Source of the DNA: Embiotoca jacksoni
Lineage: Eukaryota > Chordata > Actinopteri > Embiotocidae
Assembly: GCA_022577435.1 (NCBI GenBank)
Contig: JAKOON010000011.1
Location: 20,100,531 to 20,164,530 of the forward strand
Direction: 5' to 3'
Length of the DNA: 64,000 nt
Below, piece by piece: positions 1-13,000 of this stretch (within the stretch, counting starts at the first letter, position 1; each line of letters begins with the position of its first letter). Below the pieces are notes generated by a model. That model saw only the letters and a list, made by a program, of their open reading frames with translations. It made no database searches and had not been told where the DNA came from. The position numbers were made by a program, and so were the translations under genes.

Positions 1-1425
1 AAACTGCATTGGTAGATTTCTAAAATAGTCTCATAAAAATAAAAAACTTTGGGCAAGCTGAAAGCTGCGAGGTTGAGATGAATGCAACAGACAGTTGCCA
101 GTTAGATTCCCAGCCTGCTGGACCTTTACGGCACCTCATTCTCCACCTGTGTTTACCCACATTTCCTGTCTGAAATATTTACCACGGAGTTTTCAGATGG
201 ATTTTATGACAAACACACGGACATTTTTAGATATTAAACGTGTGATTTTATCAGCTGTCCATATAGAAACAAATACAAAACCCGTGAGCTTTGACAGTTT
301 ACACCAAAGCAACCTCCACTTCTAACTCGTCTATTTCATTCTGGGAATTCTCCTATTTGATGTGTCAACAGTTGCTGCAGTTGTCAGCCCTCTTTTTCTG
401 TTTGTACGCTGCTTCGATCGTGAACACGAATACTGTAAAAACGGCTGTTCACGAGGGACGTGACCATTTGTGTTGTGTGAACGAGGCCCCGGTTGACCCC
501 CGGCAGCGTCTCCCCTCCTGTGTACACTTTCTGCCGTAATGCACACCAACATGTTCATTAGATGTTTAGATTCAGACAATCACTCGGCCACATTTCACAC
601 TTTTGTGAGCACCACCACAATAAAGGCCCCCAGCACTTAAATCCATGAGTGTGAGTGAACGGGTGCAGAATGAAGTGCCCTCAGAGGTGTGTGAGAAACA
701 CGGTGTGTTTCTGTGTGTGGGAGCATCTGTGTTAGAAAGTGTGTATGCTCTGCTCTTATCCTCAGACGTTACAAACAGACACTTTAGTAAAGAGCTAGAT
801 AAAGTGATTTTCCATTCAGCAGCCCTGTCGCTGTTCACTCTTAATTCTTCTCCTCCATGCTACATTAAGCAAAAAGGTTACTGTTAACAGATTCCCTCGC
901 TTTTCTCAATGGGCCATCACTTGCTTCCTGTCCCTTCTAATTTTCCAGCGCCAGGACATCAAGTGCGTCACTCGCCACTTGTGGCAGTCAAATGCCTGCC
1001 GACTTCACACCCTGTCGGCATGGCAATGATATCACATGATGCATCTGAAAAGGCTGCCGTAGCCCAAACAATAAATGGCGTCTGAATTGGGTCTCGGCAG
1101 CCAATCGGTGACGCCGTGTCGGCAGCTGTTCTAACGCAGGTTCATGACTTGACTTAAAGGAGTGTGAGGCACGCAGAGAAGAGATGACAGCCTCGTGTGC
1201 TGCTGGTAGCCGGGGGGGCGTGTGTGGTTGGGGTTAGACCAGCAGCAGATCACGCCAGCGTAGGTGGGAGAGGAGGCTGTCCCTAACGTGGCCGACGCGT
1301 GGCACAGAGTGGCTGTCGATTCAATCATCCACACCCGACTCCATCAGCTAATGAGCCTGTGAATGCCCTGAACATCCTTCGCTCCTTGCAAAGCCCCAAA
1401 GCATGAGATGGAGTAGGTCTGAATA

Positions 1426-1500
<75 letters not shown>

Positions 1501-1785
1501 CAGAAATAGAGAAGCAGGGCTGATATTTCTGTTCTTTGAGAAGGAACATGTTCTGCACTATTGTGATGAGGACTTTCAAACCACCGCAGGGTTTTAAGAG
1601 AGGCAATTTACTTTAATTGTTTCAGTCATGTTTGGCCCAATGAAAGAAGGATGTGTGAAACTGCATGACAAGTTGAGAAAGCAGGGAATTAGGTTCACTG
1701 AGTGGAAGTAAACGCATCACTTAGAAAGTGTAGATGAGACAGAGTGAGTTTCTTTCATGTGTCGTGTACACATGGAGGAACTTAC
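1..1785 (-). other. WDR70 intron 15 (partial, runs off left edge)
   Basis: No exon found. Holds a (GT)36 microsatellite at 1428-1499. The 930-1130 stretch looks like unique sequence and may be a conserved non-coding element. The WDR70 intron neighbourhood borders GDNF in human, whose regulatory elements could lie here, but this is conjecture. Confidence 0.6.
1428..1499. repeat. (TG)36 microsatellite
   Basis: Uninterrupted dinucleotide run in WDR70 intron 15; it reads CA on the sense strand, ~290 bp past the exon 15 donor. Confidence 0.98.
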
Positions 1786-4700
1786 GCGTGATGATGTAAT
1801 CCTGTGTGAGCGTCTCTGCCTGTTTCTCTTTGCGCTGGCTTTTCACTACACACAGCTTAGCGCCCCTGGAAAATAATACGCAGTTATAAATGAAGCTATT
1901 TGAAGGTATCAAAGAAAACAACAGGTTGAGTTGTAACACTTATGACTTACTAAATCAACTGAAGAAACTAACAATGCATTTATTCGACTGACAATTCTTT
2001 GCATCCACAGCCCTAAATTAAAAATTGGTTTTTTCAATGACGAGTGATTCAGTTATAGTATTTGGTTTGACTGACAGAGACACAGATGATAAACTTGAGG
2101 AACATCTTCAAACACTTCGGTCATTTAAGTTATTTTTTTTCTGCCAACTTGGCAAACTGCATTTTCAACCTTAGTGAGCAACTCTTTACCGACATAAATC
2201 CTTCTACTGTTGAAAAACGGGAATACAAAATACACTTGTCCTTGAGGACAATGAAAGAATATATATCATACAATGCAACAGACTCTTTCACACATTTTTA
2301 ATACTTTTCAGGTCAAAAGGCAGATTTCTAAAATATGAATGTGGCTGCAGAAACAATATCTGTTGGTACGATGATTAATTCATTGTAGATTTGAGTGTAT
2401 TCATGTGAACTTTTATTTGTACTTAAAAGGTACATTAACAGCAGACTAATCTGTAAAGGTGTAAACTGAACATACCTGTGGCTTTTAACAGGGTCATAGT
2501 ATACCTTGGCCAGTCCATTCGCCGTTCCCACCATTATCTGGTTAAGTTTCGGGTGCCACAAGCAGCGGACGACACTCTGGAAAACACACAGAAACACAAA
2601 AACAACATGATTCAAATACATTTTTTCAGCAGTAATTGAAAGAGGTCCTTTTCTAAATCAGCAGCCAACAGCAGGTAGTGTGTCAAAGATACCAATCATA
2701 TTTCATTGTTTTAAGTAGTGTGTGTGACCCAGGTTGGTTGTGGTACAGCAGGGATCAGTCCCAGAGTGCTCGGCTGCTCTAGTTGACTATATTTGGTTGT
2801 TGGGATGAGGCCTGGATCCCTCAGTCTGTGTGTGACAGATGGCCGAGTGCCAACAGGCAAATGTGACCACATTTATCCAGAGGTGTGGGTGAGAGAGAGA
2901 AATACACGCACAGTTGCTGGACAGTGATGAAGCTGCTCTGGTCGTTCTGGATGTGTGAGCTGCAGCAGCGAGCCGCTGCCTTTCTTCACACACATTATTA
3001 TAGCAACATGAATTCTGGGTCATTGTTCACACATATCTCTGCGTGTGGTTGTGCATGTCCTGTAGCTGTGCAGAATATTGAGAGTGAGCATTTGGCACGT
3101 CTTTATGTGGAACAGAGACGGCAATCTGACGGGGTCCGGGGCAGGAGCGTGGGATGGGGGGATGGGGGGTGGGGGTGGGTAGCACTACGACCGGGCCGTC
3201 CACATTCTGTGACAGCGAAAGCTGCTTAACGCCCAGCTGTTCAGCTTCCCACCAGGATGCCAGAGGAAGGAGTCTCAATCGCACACGCACGCAGAACACG
3301 GATCCTACATACATGTGCAGAGAGAAGCATGCATGCATGCATGCCTACAACAAAGTAATATAAAATACACTGCATTAGATTCAACAAATGTCATACACAC
3401 CAAGAAATGTTGTCACTGCATAAAATGATCAAACATAGTTCCAAACATCTTTTGGACTTTGCCTGCGTTTATAGTGAAATACAATCCGTCCTGTTAAAAC
3501 TGTACTCACACCTCATACCAGCATTTCTACACTATCAGACCAGCAGCTCAGCGGCGGGCAGCTCATGGACAGATGAGAGTTAATCTGCTCAACCAGATGA
3601 GCCAGCTGCAATTGATAGACACATCTGGAAGAATGCTTCAAACAGGATGTGCTTAACATGAGCCTCACATATTCCTGTCATATATAAATGTAAATATGTT
3701 TGCATAATATACTTTGCATTGTGTACTTATGCATAAAAACTGATTTAAACTATAATGCTGACCTGTGAAAGTCTGCTGTATTTGTCCTGGGGAACCGACA
3801 TGTAAGTATCACAAACAATGGACGTCTCCCTCTGTGGATGGGCTCTAGTGTAAATGTGTAACGGGTTATAAATTGGTGTCACGGTTGCGAAAGCAACAAG
3901 GACTTCCTGCTCATGCGATGTAAGAGAGCGGCGACAGATTGCAGTTCTGTTACACTGCACAGGTACCAGAGCATCGAGGTTAGCACCCCAAAGAGAACGG
4001 CCCAAATCAGGCAGGAAAACCTAAATAACAGCAGCAACAGAGGCAGATAACTGCTGTCCGCTTGAGTTCAGAAAACCGCCTCTTCACATCCAAACAAATC
4101 ATCCTGTTAACAGTGTAACAGAGACAGCAGAGCAGCCGCAAAGAGGCCAGTTCAGTGGGGCCCACCCCAACTTCATCCACCAAGGATCTGCAGCCAAGTG
4201 CAGCTCAATTCAGTCCAAATGTAAAACTGCCTTCCAGATATTCAGTCGCATGTTTATACTCCAGAAACCCTGTTTACACTCCACGTCCACAAAATTACAT
4301 CACATCATAAAGGAGGGAACTTTAATCAGTCGGTAGCAGGCGTCTATGTCCCATCAGATTAAAATACCAACGGCTGAATATGGATAAATAAGACAACAGC
4401 TACCAGCCCAATATTTATGCTGATTATGAAATAAAGTTATGCAGCACTAATGAGACACAACGGTCGGCTGTGCTTCATGTTTAGCTGCTGTGAGTGTTTC
4501 CAAATGTGCAGCGCGCCTGACAGACGGAGCTGCACAGGCCAAGTGAATGCAGCAGGGAGAGGACGACACGACTTCTAGCACCTCAGCTCCACTCTGAGTG
4601 GGCTGCTGGCCAACAAGTAGATTAGTATGAACTGCCTTACTGGAACAACCGGCTTTTACATCTTGAAAGATTTACTTGGTCAGATGCATAAGAGAGAAGA

Positions 4701-7700
4701 GAGTTGAGGCCTTTTGCCTCTCACCCATGGTTGCTCTTGATGAAAGACCCACCAGGAAGTGGTAGTTACAGCAACACAGAGTTCCCTCAATACCTTTTCT
4801 ATCTGATCCTTTGATTCTGGCCGATAAAGTACCAACAGGAACTAAAGAGACATACTTGTACGTTGATTGGACGAACACACGAGCACCAGCAACTGTGTAG
4901 AATATTTCCCCACTTTACTTTGGGTATCGGGTAACTGAGGCCATTATATTCTTCCCTTCAAAGCCACCAGACTCCTTTGACAGAGACGGTAATTTAACTG
5001 TGAGGAACCCGAGAGTGGCTGATGCAGCGCTGCCTCCATCGTTTGGTTGGTTTGTGTTAGTGGGCGACTTCGGTGTTAGTTTGGATTCACGCTAAGATAA
5101 TAAAACCGTCTCAGTGCTCGGAAAAGGTAAAATGACTGTTTCTGTGAGGAGTCTTTGAGGAGCGCAGAGCTGGAGATCAGTGCCCAGTTCCCTGCTTGCT
5201 GTCTGACAACAAGGTAAAACAGAGAATATAGTCTAAATATAGCACTATATTTTCATCCTAATCATCCTGCATCTCATGCCTAAACCAAACCAACCAATCA
5301 GAGGCAGAGTGGGGCGGGTCGCTCCTCTCAGGTAGTCCCAGAACTGTTTGGTCCAAAAACACCAAGTATGGAGTCTCAATTACATCACCTAAGATCACCT
5401 GGTTCCTTCTGAAGGACTAAGATAAGTTTCTGCATTTATTTATTTACCAAACTGGCCAGAAACAGCCTGTGGTCCCGAGCGCACCCCAGAATCCAGGTCT
5501 GGACCAAGTATGGAGTCTCAATTACATCTGGCCAATAGCCAACGCATTGAAAAATGTGCATCAGATTGCTGATTTGAATGACATAAAATCTGAAAATATT
5601 TAAATCGATTACATACAAATGTGGGAAGATGACAGAGAATAACAACAAAAGATCTGCAGGTCGATGTAAGTGCAGGTAATCAAGTAACAGTAAAGCACCA
5701 GAAGGTAAACACATGCATTCAAGATCAAATAGGGATGCAAACAGAAAGCTGCTTATAGCACAGAGAAATAGATACGCACATGCACACACACACAAACAGA
5801 TGAAATCTCACCTGGTTCCTTCTGAAGGACTAAGATAAGTTTCTGCATTTATTTATTTACCAAACTGGCCAGAAACAGCCTGTGGTCCCGAGCGCACCCC
5901 AGAATCCAGGTCTGGGGTTATAGACTGTTTAGTCAGAAATGATTGGTGGCCCTTCCTTTCACTCGCCCGCCCGGTACGCCACTTTATAAAGACTGCACTT
6001 AAATCCTCGGGCCATCCGAGGCAGACGGCTGATGTAAACACAGTAAATATCACATTCATGAGGTTCACTGAGTGCACGTCAACCAGAAATAACTGATCTG
6101 CTGCACAAAGCTAAATTTGACCACATTCCACATTATTTTGGAACCACAGATAGAATCTGGTGTATTTGCACTCGGTCGTGTTGTTGGTCAGCAGGTGGAG
6201 TGGAGGGGCTGAATACGAAGGAATCATTTAATAAAAACAGGAAAATACAGTAAAAAAACAAAAGGGCTCAGAAGCATGGTGATTTATCAGCTAACCCCCC
6301 TTCAACTGCTCTACATCCACTTCTATAAACCTCCTTCAATTCCCAGTTGTCTAGTGACTGTAAAAATGCTTTAAAAAAAAACAAACGTACTTTTGCAATC
6401 TTTCAATAATTGAACTCAGTCATCAATAAATGATGACAATTAACGTGGACAATTTTAATTGACAATTTTGTCAAGTTTTTATAAAGATTGATAATTTAAG
6501 TGTCTGTTCCCCTGAACCGCCCACGTGCCCAAAACAACACGCTGACAAACAAACCACACCAGTTTAAGGATAGAAAATAAAATAAATGGAGGTTTTATGA
6601 TGGCAAGAAACTACTCAAACATGTGAAGTGATAAAAGTTCCTTTTGGAGGAAAAAAAACAAGCATAATTAGAGTACTTTAATCGTCACTATATAAATTTT
6701 GGGAGGTTAGCAGGATTAACAAATAAAACCACTGCCAAGACGACTGGCAGCCTGCACGCTTCTCTACACTGCATTGTTTTGTTTTCGTGGCACCGGACTG
6801 GATTTTGTGGGAAATCTGCTGGATTTCTTTACAGAAGAAAAGACTGAACATCCATGAAGAGGTTCTACCGTCCTTCCACTGAAACTCAGCTGAAGCTTTC
6901 AGGGTTTCTCACAATGGCAGATGGTGGAACAAGTGAAAGGCCAATGGAAAAATCACTTCCAAATGTTTACCCTCTTCAGCAAAGTGAAAGAGAAGACAAA
7001 CGTCCACGGAGAGATGCCATGGAGGAGGGTTGTTAAGTTCTACACAGACTCTTTGACCCAAAGAGCCCGAGGTCTTCTCCAACACAGCTGCTAGTGAAAG
7101 TGGGTGCAAATGTTACAGCCGGCTATTTATACGAGTTTCTGAGGACTCTGTCAAGAACACAGAACAACAGATAACAATGATAACTGCTCAGTCTAAATGA
7201 CCAACAGCCACACATTTGTGGGTTATGGTGTTTGCACATTAATAATGGCACCGACTGTTTTTGAGTGACACCATTATTAGCAAACACTCAAAAGTCAAGT
7301 GTACTTGAAAGGAGCCCTGTGTTTAGTTGAGTCATCGTCGAACTACCAGCAGACAGGAGCTGAAGCTGAGTGGAGAGCAGACGAGCATCACAGCAGAGAT
7401 CACAGGACGGACAGCTGGTTTAAACACACGTTATTATCTCCGCAAAGGCAAATGTATACCAACATATTGAGATGGGATCACGATGCTAAAAAAACAAATG
7501 TGTTCTTAGCATCAAAGTAAACATCAAAGAATTATTTTTGACTGTCGTGTCTTCAGACGGTCTTCAGACCACTCAGTTGATAAGCAGACTTAAAAGTTAA
7601 GTATTGATTGGTAAATTATTATTATATCAAACTGGAGTATAATCCAAGATCATATTTAGATAATAAAGTTGCAGTATATAGAAATATTTATGGTTTTATT

Positions 7701-10018
7701 TTGAATTTTCACAGGGAAAATGTCTTCCACCAAAACACTGACCACCCCCTTCCTTCCCCCTCCCCCCTCCCCAGTTAGTGCAACTGTGCAGCGGGGTGTG
7801 CACTCAGTGCCAAGGTTTGCAAGATAACAGCAGCTGGCTGGCAGGGTAGGAGGAGGCATAGACACACACAAACCCATCTTTTGTCATCCGCCCCCCCCAT
7901 CTCCCCCCCCCCCCCCCCCCCCCCACACCCCCAAACACACACACACACTCCAACATGTTCTTTCAATAGCACCATGTGAAAATGTCCTGCCGAGTTAGAA
8001 GGCATTCGACTGTCAGACCTCAATGTTATGACTCTAGATAGACACTCCTGAATCTGTTGAAAAAGATTTGAAGAAGGAGAGACGGAGGAGGAGGAGGCGA
8101 AGGAGGAGGACGAGGAGAAGGAGGAGGACGAGGAGGACAAGGAGAAAGACGAGGACGAGGAGAAGGAGGAGGACCAGGACGAGGAAAAGGACGAGGACGA
8201 GGAGGAGGAGGAGGAGGAGGAGGACGAGGAGGAAGTCACAGAAAAGAGTGTTTGTGCTGCAGAGAGCACCTCTGCCTTCCTTTCAGCACCTATGGCTGGT
8301 TGCCTTCACCAAATGGGTTTCTGAGAAAGCGGGATTAGTATAAAGTGCATAGCATGCTGATGTGTGCTGGTGTGGTCTGGGCATGTGAAAGGAACCTGCT
8401 GATTGTGTCCGTAGATAATTTAATTTCAAATATAACTCAAAGGCTGAACATATAAAAGCGTCAATGACGGTCCTGCCAACCGTTTGTGGGAATCACTTGC
8501 ACTATGGAAAGGTCACATTTCTCCCAGTGTGCCTCGAAACATTTCTAAAAACTTTCCTCCTTAACTCCTCTCGTTGATCTTGGATTTTCTCCCTCATATA
8601 ATGTTGCTGCCAGGTTTTCAATATGTATTCTGATATGTTGTGTATAATGGAATTATATTTTAATACACGTTAAATAAGAAAGTAAATACCAATAGCTCTC
8701 CAAACCGGGTAGTCACATCTTAACACGAGGCCTTAAACAGCTGCTGTTGTGCATTCAAAGAGTTTTAGCCAAATAAAAACACATGTTGGCTTATAGAAAA
8801 AAACGTTTTTACAGAACATAAAGCAGAAAAAGATGCTTGGGGTAAATTAAATGAATCTATCGTGTTCATATATAGTCTATATACATGAAGAATATCGATA
8901 TGAGATTTTTTAACTCCCTAATATCGATATCCTGAATCGGTCTGATGAAAACATTTTAAGGTTGCAGTTTTGTTTGAGCCCAAACCTGTTAACATGCAGG
9001 AGAAATGACAGGCACGCTGGTTTCATTATGTTTCTTTTCCACTGTTCATTTAAGGTCTTTTTTGTTGTTGTTTGTAACCAAGATTTCATATCAACGAGCT
9101 GAAAAGCTTCTCGTCATGAGAGCGTTTGGGGTGGTTGAGGCAGAACTTACTGCGTTGGTGACTTCTATTTCATAGACCTTCTGGAAGGAGGCTCGGTCGA
9201 AGAAAACCAGCTTCCCGTTTCCCTCGTTTTTCTTCACCGAGGTCCCCGTTACAACAAGCTTGTCATCTGGGCTGAAACAGCAGTCGGTCCTAACAAGGAA
9301 AATTACACATAACATCAGTTCAGAATCAACTCATAACAACCTGCCTGTAGTTAAGATGACAGCTGAAAGGTCTCACATGGAGAAGTAGTTGGTCAGTCCA
9401 GTAGCCACGTTCAGAGGCTTCCTGAAGCTGCGTATATCCCAAATCTTCAGAGTGTCATCACCTAGAAGAAGAGTTGGAGACAACAGGCAGACTGTGAGCG
9501 GAGAGATTTACTTTCTTGGAGGTTATTTACTTTACTATAGCGGACCACCTTTTCCTGACCAGACAGCAAAAGGCTGCAAGACTTACTTTTGATTTACATT
9601 ACAGAATTATTTGAAGTTGAGGGCTCTTACACAGAGTCAGTTCTGTTTGTCTTTGTGTTAGAAACCTCTTGACTCGATTACATACCAAGAAGACACTCCG
9701 ATGTTTTAGTGTATGCGTCTCGTGTGAGTCTTGTATGTTTTGTTGGACGTGGCGTCTGTTTATTTGCACACTCTGGAAGAAAGCAGCTACTTCTCTACTT
9801 TAAGCCCATCGCTTTGGATGGATAATCAAGTAGAAGGATCTGAGCTGGCTGCTGATGAATGCAACATGAGCCATCGCTGCTGTGGGCTTTGCTACGAAAG
9901 GCGAAGTCTTTTTCTTACCGCCACGTGAAGCCAGTGTCGTGCCATCGTAAGAGAAGGAGAGGCAGGAGGTGTCTGATCCTGGAGTGTGGGCTTGCCGACA
10001 GTGGAACTTTGTGTGAAC
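1786..10018 (-). CDS. wdr70: WDR70 exons 11-15: WD40 propeller, second half
   Basis: Exons 9919-10018, 9377-9461, 9151-9289, 2476-2576, 1786-1865 (residues ~360-527). Reads KFHCRQAHTPGSDTSCLSFS, then ASRGGDDTLKIWDIR, DCCFSPDDKLVVTGTSVKKN, GKLVFFDRASFQKVYEIEV, VVRCLWHPKLNQIMVG and KLCVVKSQRKEKQAETLTQD, all closely matching human WDR70. Exon 15 ends YIIT plus one base of the next codon, with donor GTAAGT. The next expected sequence (a Pro-His-Ala-Leu start) with a fitting acceptor is not present in 1-1785, so the remaining exons are off the window. Confidence 0.95.
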
Positions 10019-13000
10019 CTGGAAGGAGACACACAAAAAAAAAAAAAAACAGGACATTGAACACATTGAATTTGACAGGATCTGTTAAAGTGTCATGGTT
10101 CATTAATGACGTGTAACGACTGCAGTTTTAGAGACACGTCATGTAAATGTGTGTGACCGTGACAGTCAAACACAAAGATCATGACAGCAGAAATTCACTC
10201 CTGTGTGTGTGTTTTTTTGCAAGTGACAAAAACAGAGCAAATACAGAGTAAAGTTTATTTATCACTACACTGTCAATATTCATCAAACTGGATGAAATTG
10301 ATCATTAATCACAGAACCAAATGAATAAAGAGCGCTCTCATAAACACGGCGCCTCGGCCACCGCCGATCATCAATATTGAAGAGTTCTTATAATCTCTTG
10401 ATGTACTACTCTGTGAAACTGACAACGCTTTGCGTTCACTAGTTGACATTTCAGTCTGTCACGGCAGAAACAAAAAGACCTTTTCATTCTCTGCGTCTTC
10501 AAAACAACACACGGTTTCCATTTCCACCATGAACACCGTACTCTGAACAACTTATGAAATATCAACAACTTAACACACCGTACTCACCGCATTATTTAAC
10601 CAGACTGCAGACCACAGACATTTACATTGGCCAGCTTTAAGGTTCCCGTCTCATACAGGGTATTCAGATTTTTCCTACCTGAAACAGTATTATAATATTA
10701 TTATAATATTCCTACACTTTAACAGCCAATAACGCTCAACAGATGCACCTCTGACTGCAGCCCAGGCGAACGCCACCCGTTTGGTTCGTGGGTGTTATTA
10801 GCCATCCTTAAACGCTTGCTGTGTGTCTGCCAGTGACAACAACTATCCATGACCACCAGGATTGTAAAGCAACAGCATGACAGACAGCAGTGCTTCTCAG
10901 AGTTTTATTTTGAAATAAAGTCAATAAATAACACACTCTTCTTCCTAAAACAGTTAGAGAGGCACTCTTTTACACAGCCTCTGGAGAATGTAAATGGTAA
11001 ATGGTCTGCAGTTGATTACTGCTGTTTTACCTCGAAGAGCTTTACAATTGTTGTCTCCCATGCAAAGTGCTCGTCTGCCGTAGGGAGCAACACAGCTTGC
11101 GATTGAACCGGCAACCCTGCAATCAGTGGACTCCAGCTCGACCATCTGGGCCACAGATGCCCTATAAAGCCTTATGTGGAGCTTTTTCAACAAGCTTTGT
11201 CAACTCTGGCAAAATACAGAGTTATCTGATGAACTATTACTGTCTTAATAATAGATGAATCCATTTTTCAGCTGTCTGTAGTCACAGCTACTCAAATGTG
11301 AGGCTACCTTCTTTTGTCCCGTGTGAAGGTGAACTGAATTATCTTTTGGTTTTCAGACTGTTTGTGAGACATATTAAGAAATTCTTAAATGTCACCTTGG
11401 ACTTTAAGAACGTGTTTTGGCCGTTGTTCATCAGCAACTTAACGACCAAACAGGGACTCCGTGATCGAGAAAATAATCCGTAGTTGCAGCCCTAAATAAG
11501 GGTGGATGTCCTTCTAAAGCAGAGCTGGTATGCATTCAGTCGTAGTTGATATTAGCAGCTTCAATGGAAAAAAAAAAAAAAGTAGTTCACACATTAAATA
11601 TAAAAACCTCCCAACTGTTTAATGAGGCAACCTTTTCACCAAATCATGTGTATAACTCTGCCCGTAACCACATGTCGCTATATACAGGACGAGAATGTGA
11701 TCTTCCTCCACGTGGCTGATGACCAGTATGCATCGCTGAAAACCAAGTCGGCTTCATGACATTTCATTTGAGGTCGTTGTACAGAGGTGAGAAAAGTCAG
11801 TCAGAGTGAATGTTATCTCATCTCTGTAGTTCATCTGGGAAAAGCAGAGCTCGAGATTCAAACAGCTATTCAACATGTACGTTTAACACAATTTCCAAGA
11901 GTGAACCTTGGTGACCTCTTGAAACGACCCGTTTCAACCCCAAATATATTTGATGCACGATGACATACGTAGGAGGAAAAGATGATTCTTATATTTGAGA
12001 AGCTGAAAACTGAAAATATTTGTTATTTTTACTTGCTAAATTCCTTCAAGCAATAATTGCTTATTAACATTGCGAGTGCTTAATTTTTTTCAGTCAACTG
12101 AATAACTGTTTCAGTCCGACATGCCTCGATGCCTCGCCTTCCCTTTCCTCCCACATTCACTTCCCAGTGCCTTCGTTTTTAACCTGGGCAGAGCGCAGCC
12201 AGATAACAGAGATCGATCATTACTAGACGGCCAGTGAAGCAATAGTCTGGGAAGTAAAGGCTTGCTAACACTCAAACAAACATAACCTTGGTTTATACAG
12301 CTACATTTTCATTAATTCTCAACGGAATGCAAATAAATCAGTGAAAAGAGAATTGCAGCAATGCAGGCTTTTGACCAGAAAAAAGTGGATAAGGAATTTG
12401 AAGTGAGCACAGAGTGTGGAAGACAGATAAGATAGAGAAATATAGAGAAAAGCTCAGGAAAATAAAATTGCAGGAGAGAGTGGAGCGTGAGGTGAATGAG
12501 TGATGGGCTCTCACGATAACGGAAGGAAACGAGGCCATACTTCACTTCCAAAGCAAGTGGAGGGAAGTTATTAACTTGCACGAGACAGATAAGACTGTTA
12601 CCTTGGACTGTAGATAACACGGATTACACTTCTTCAGGCTCCAGCTATTTAGTCTGTGTCGTCTCCCCGGGGATAATGTTCTGCTCCTCATCATCATTTT
12701 ACTTAGAAATTACATTTGACTCAATTCTATTCTTCTCGTTTGTTATCTTTGAATATCTGCCTATTCTTTTACTTGCTGCACTAAAATTGACTTGGTGGAA
12801 AACTAAAAGTCAAGAGGTCAATTTAATACAGAAAGTACATTTGCTAATACAGCAGGCTGTCTCATGCTTACTAAAGGAGAATGTGTGTTGCCCCTCAGGG
12901 CCTCATTTCAACCCTGCTGTGCTTTGCAGTGCCAACGGAGGAGTGTATCCACAGTTTATCCATATCAAGGTCTGGTCGGGACCAACGGCTGGGTGGGGTC

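Larger units (their letters stand above)
2577..9150 (-). other. WDR70 intron 13
   Basis: 6.6 kb without exons. Contains a G-quadruplex-type G cluster (3151-3179), a GCATGCATGC run near 3330, an exact 108-bp duplication (5395-5502 and 5808-5915), a C22 run (7903-7924) and a long purine tract (8070-8235). The rest shows nothing I recognise. Confidence 0.6.

Noticed and set aside
1325..1430. Next WDR70 exon (minus-strand reading with P-S-H-A-L)
   Set aside because: Only four residues resemble the expected Pro-His-Ala-Leu; the following sequence diverges and no phase-1 acceptor fits.
7775..8343. Poly-Arg (plus) and poly-Ser (minus) ORFs
   Set aside because: They read a GGA/GAC purine tract; no conserved sequence outside it.
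11095..11165. tRNA gene on the minus strand
   Set aside because: A and B boxes only; stems do not pair and the flanks are SINE-like.
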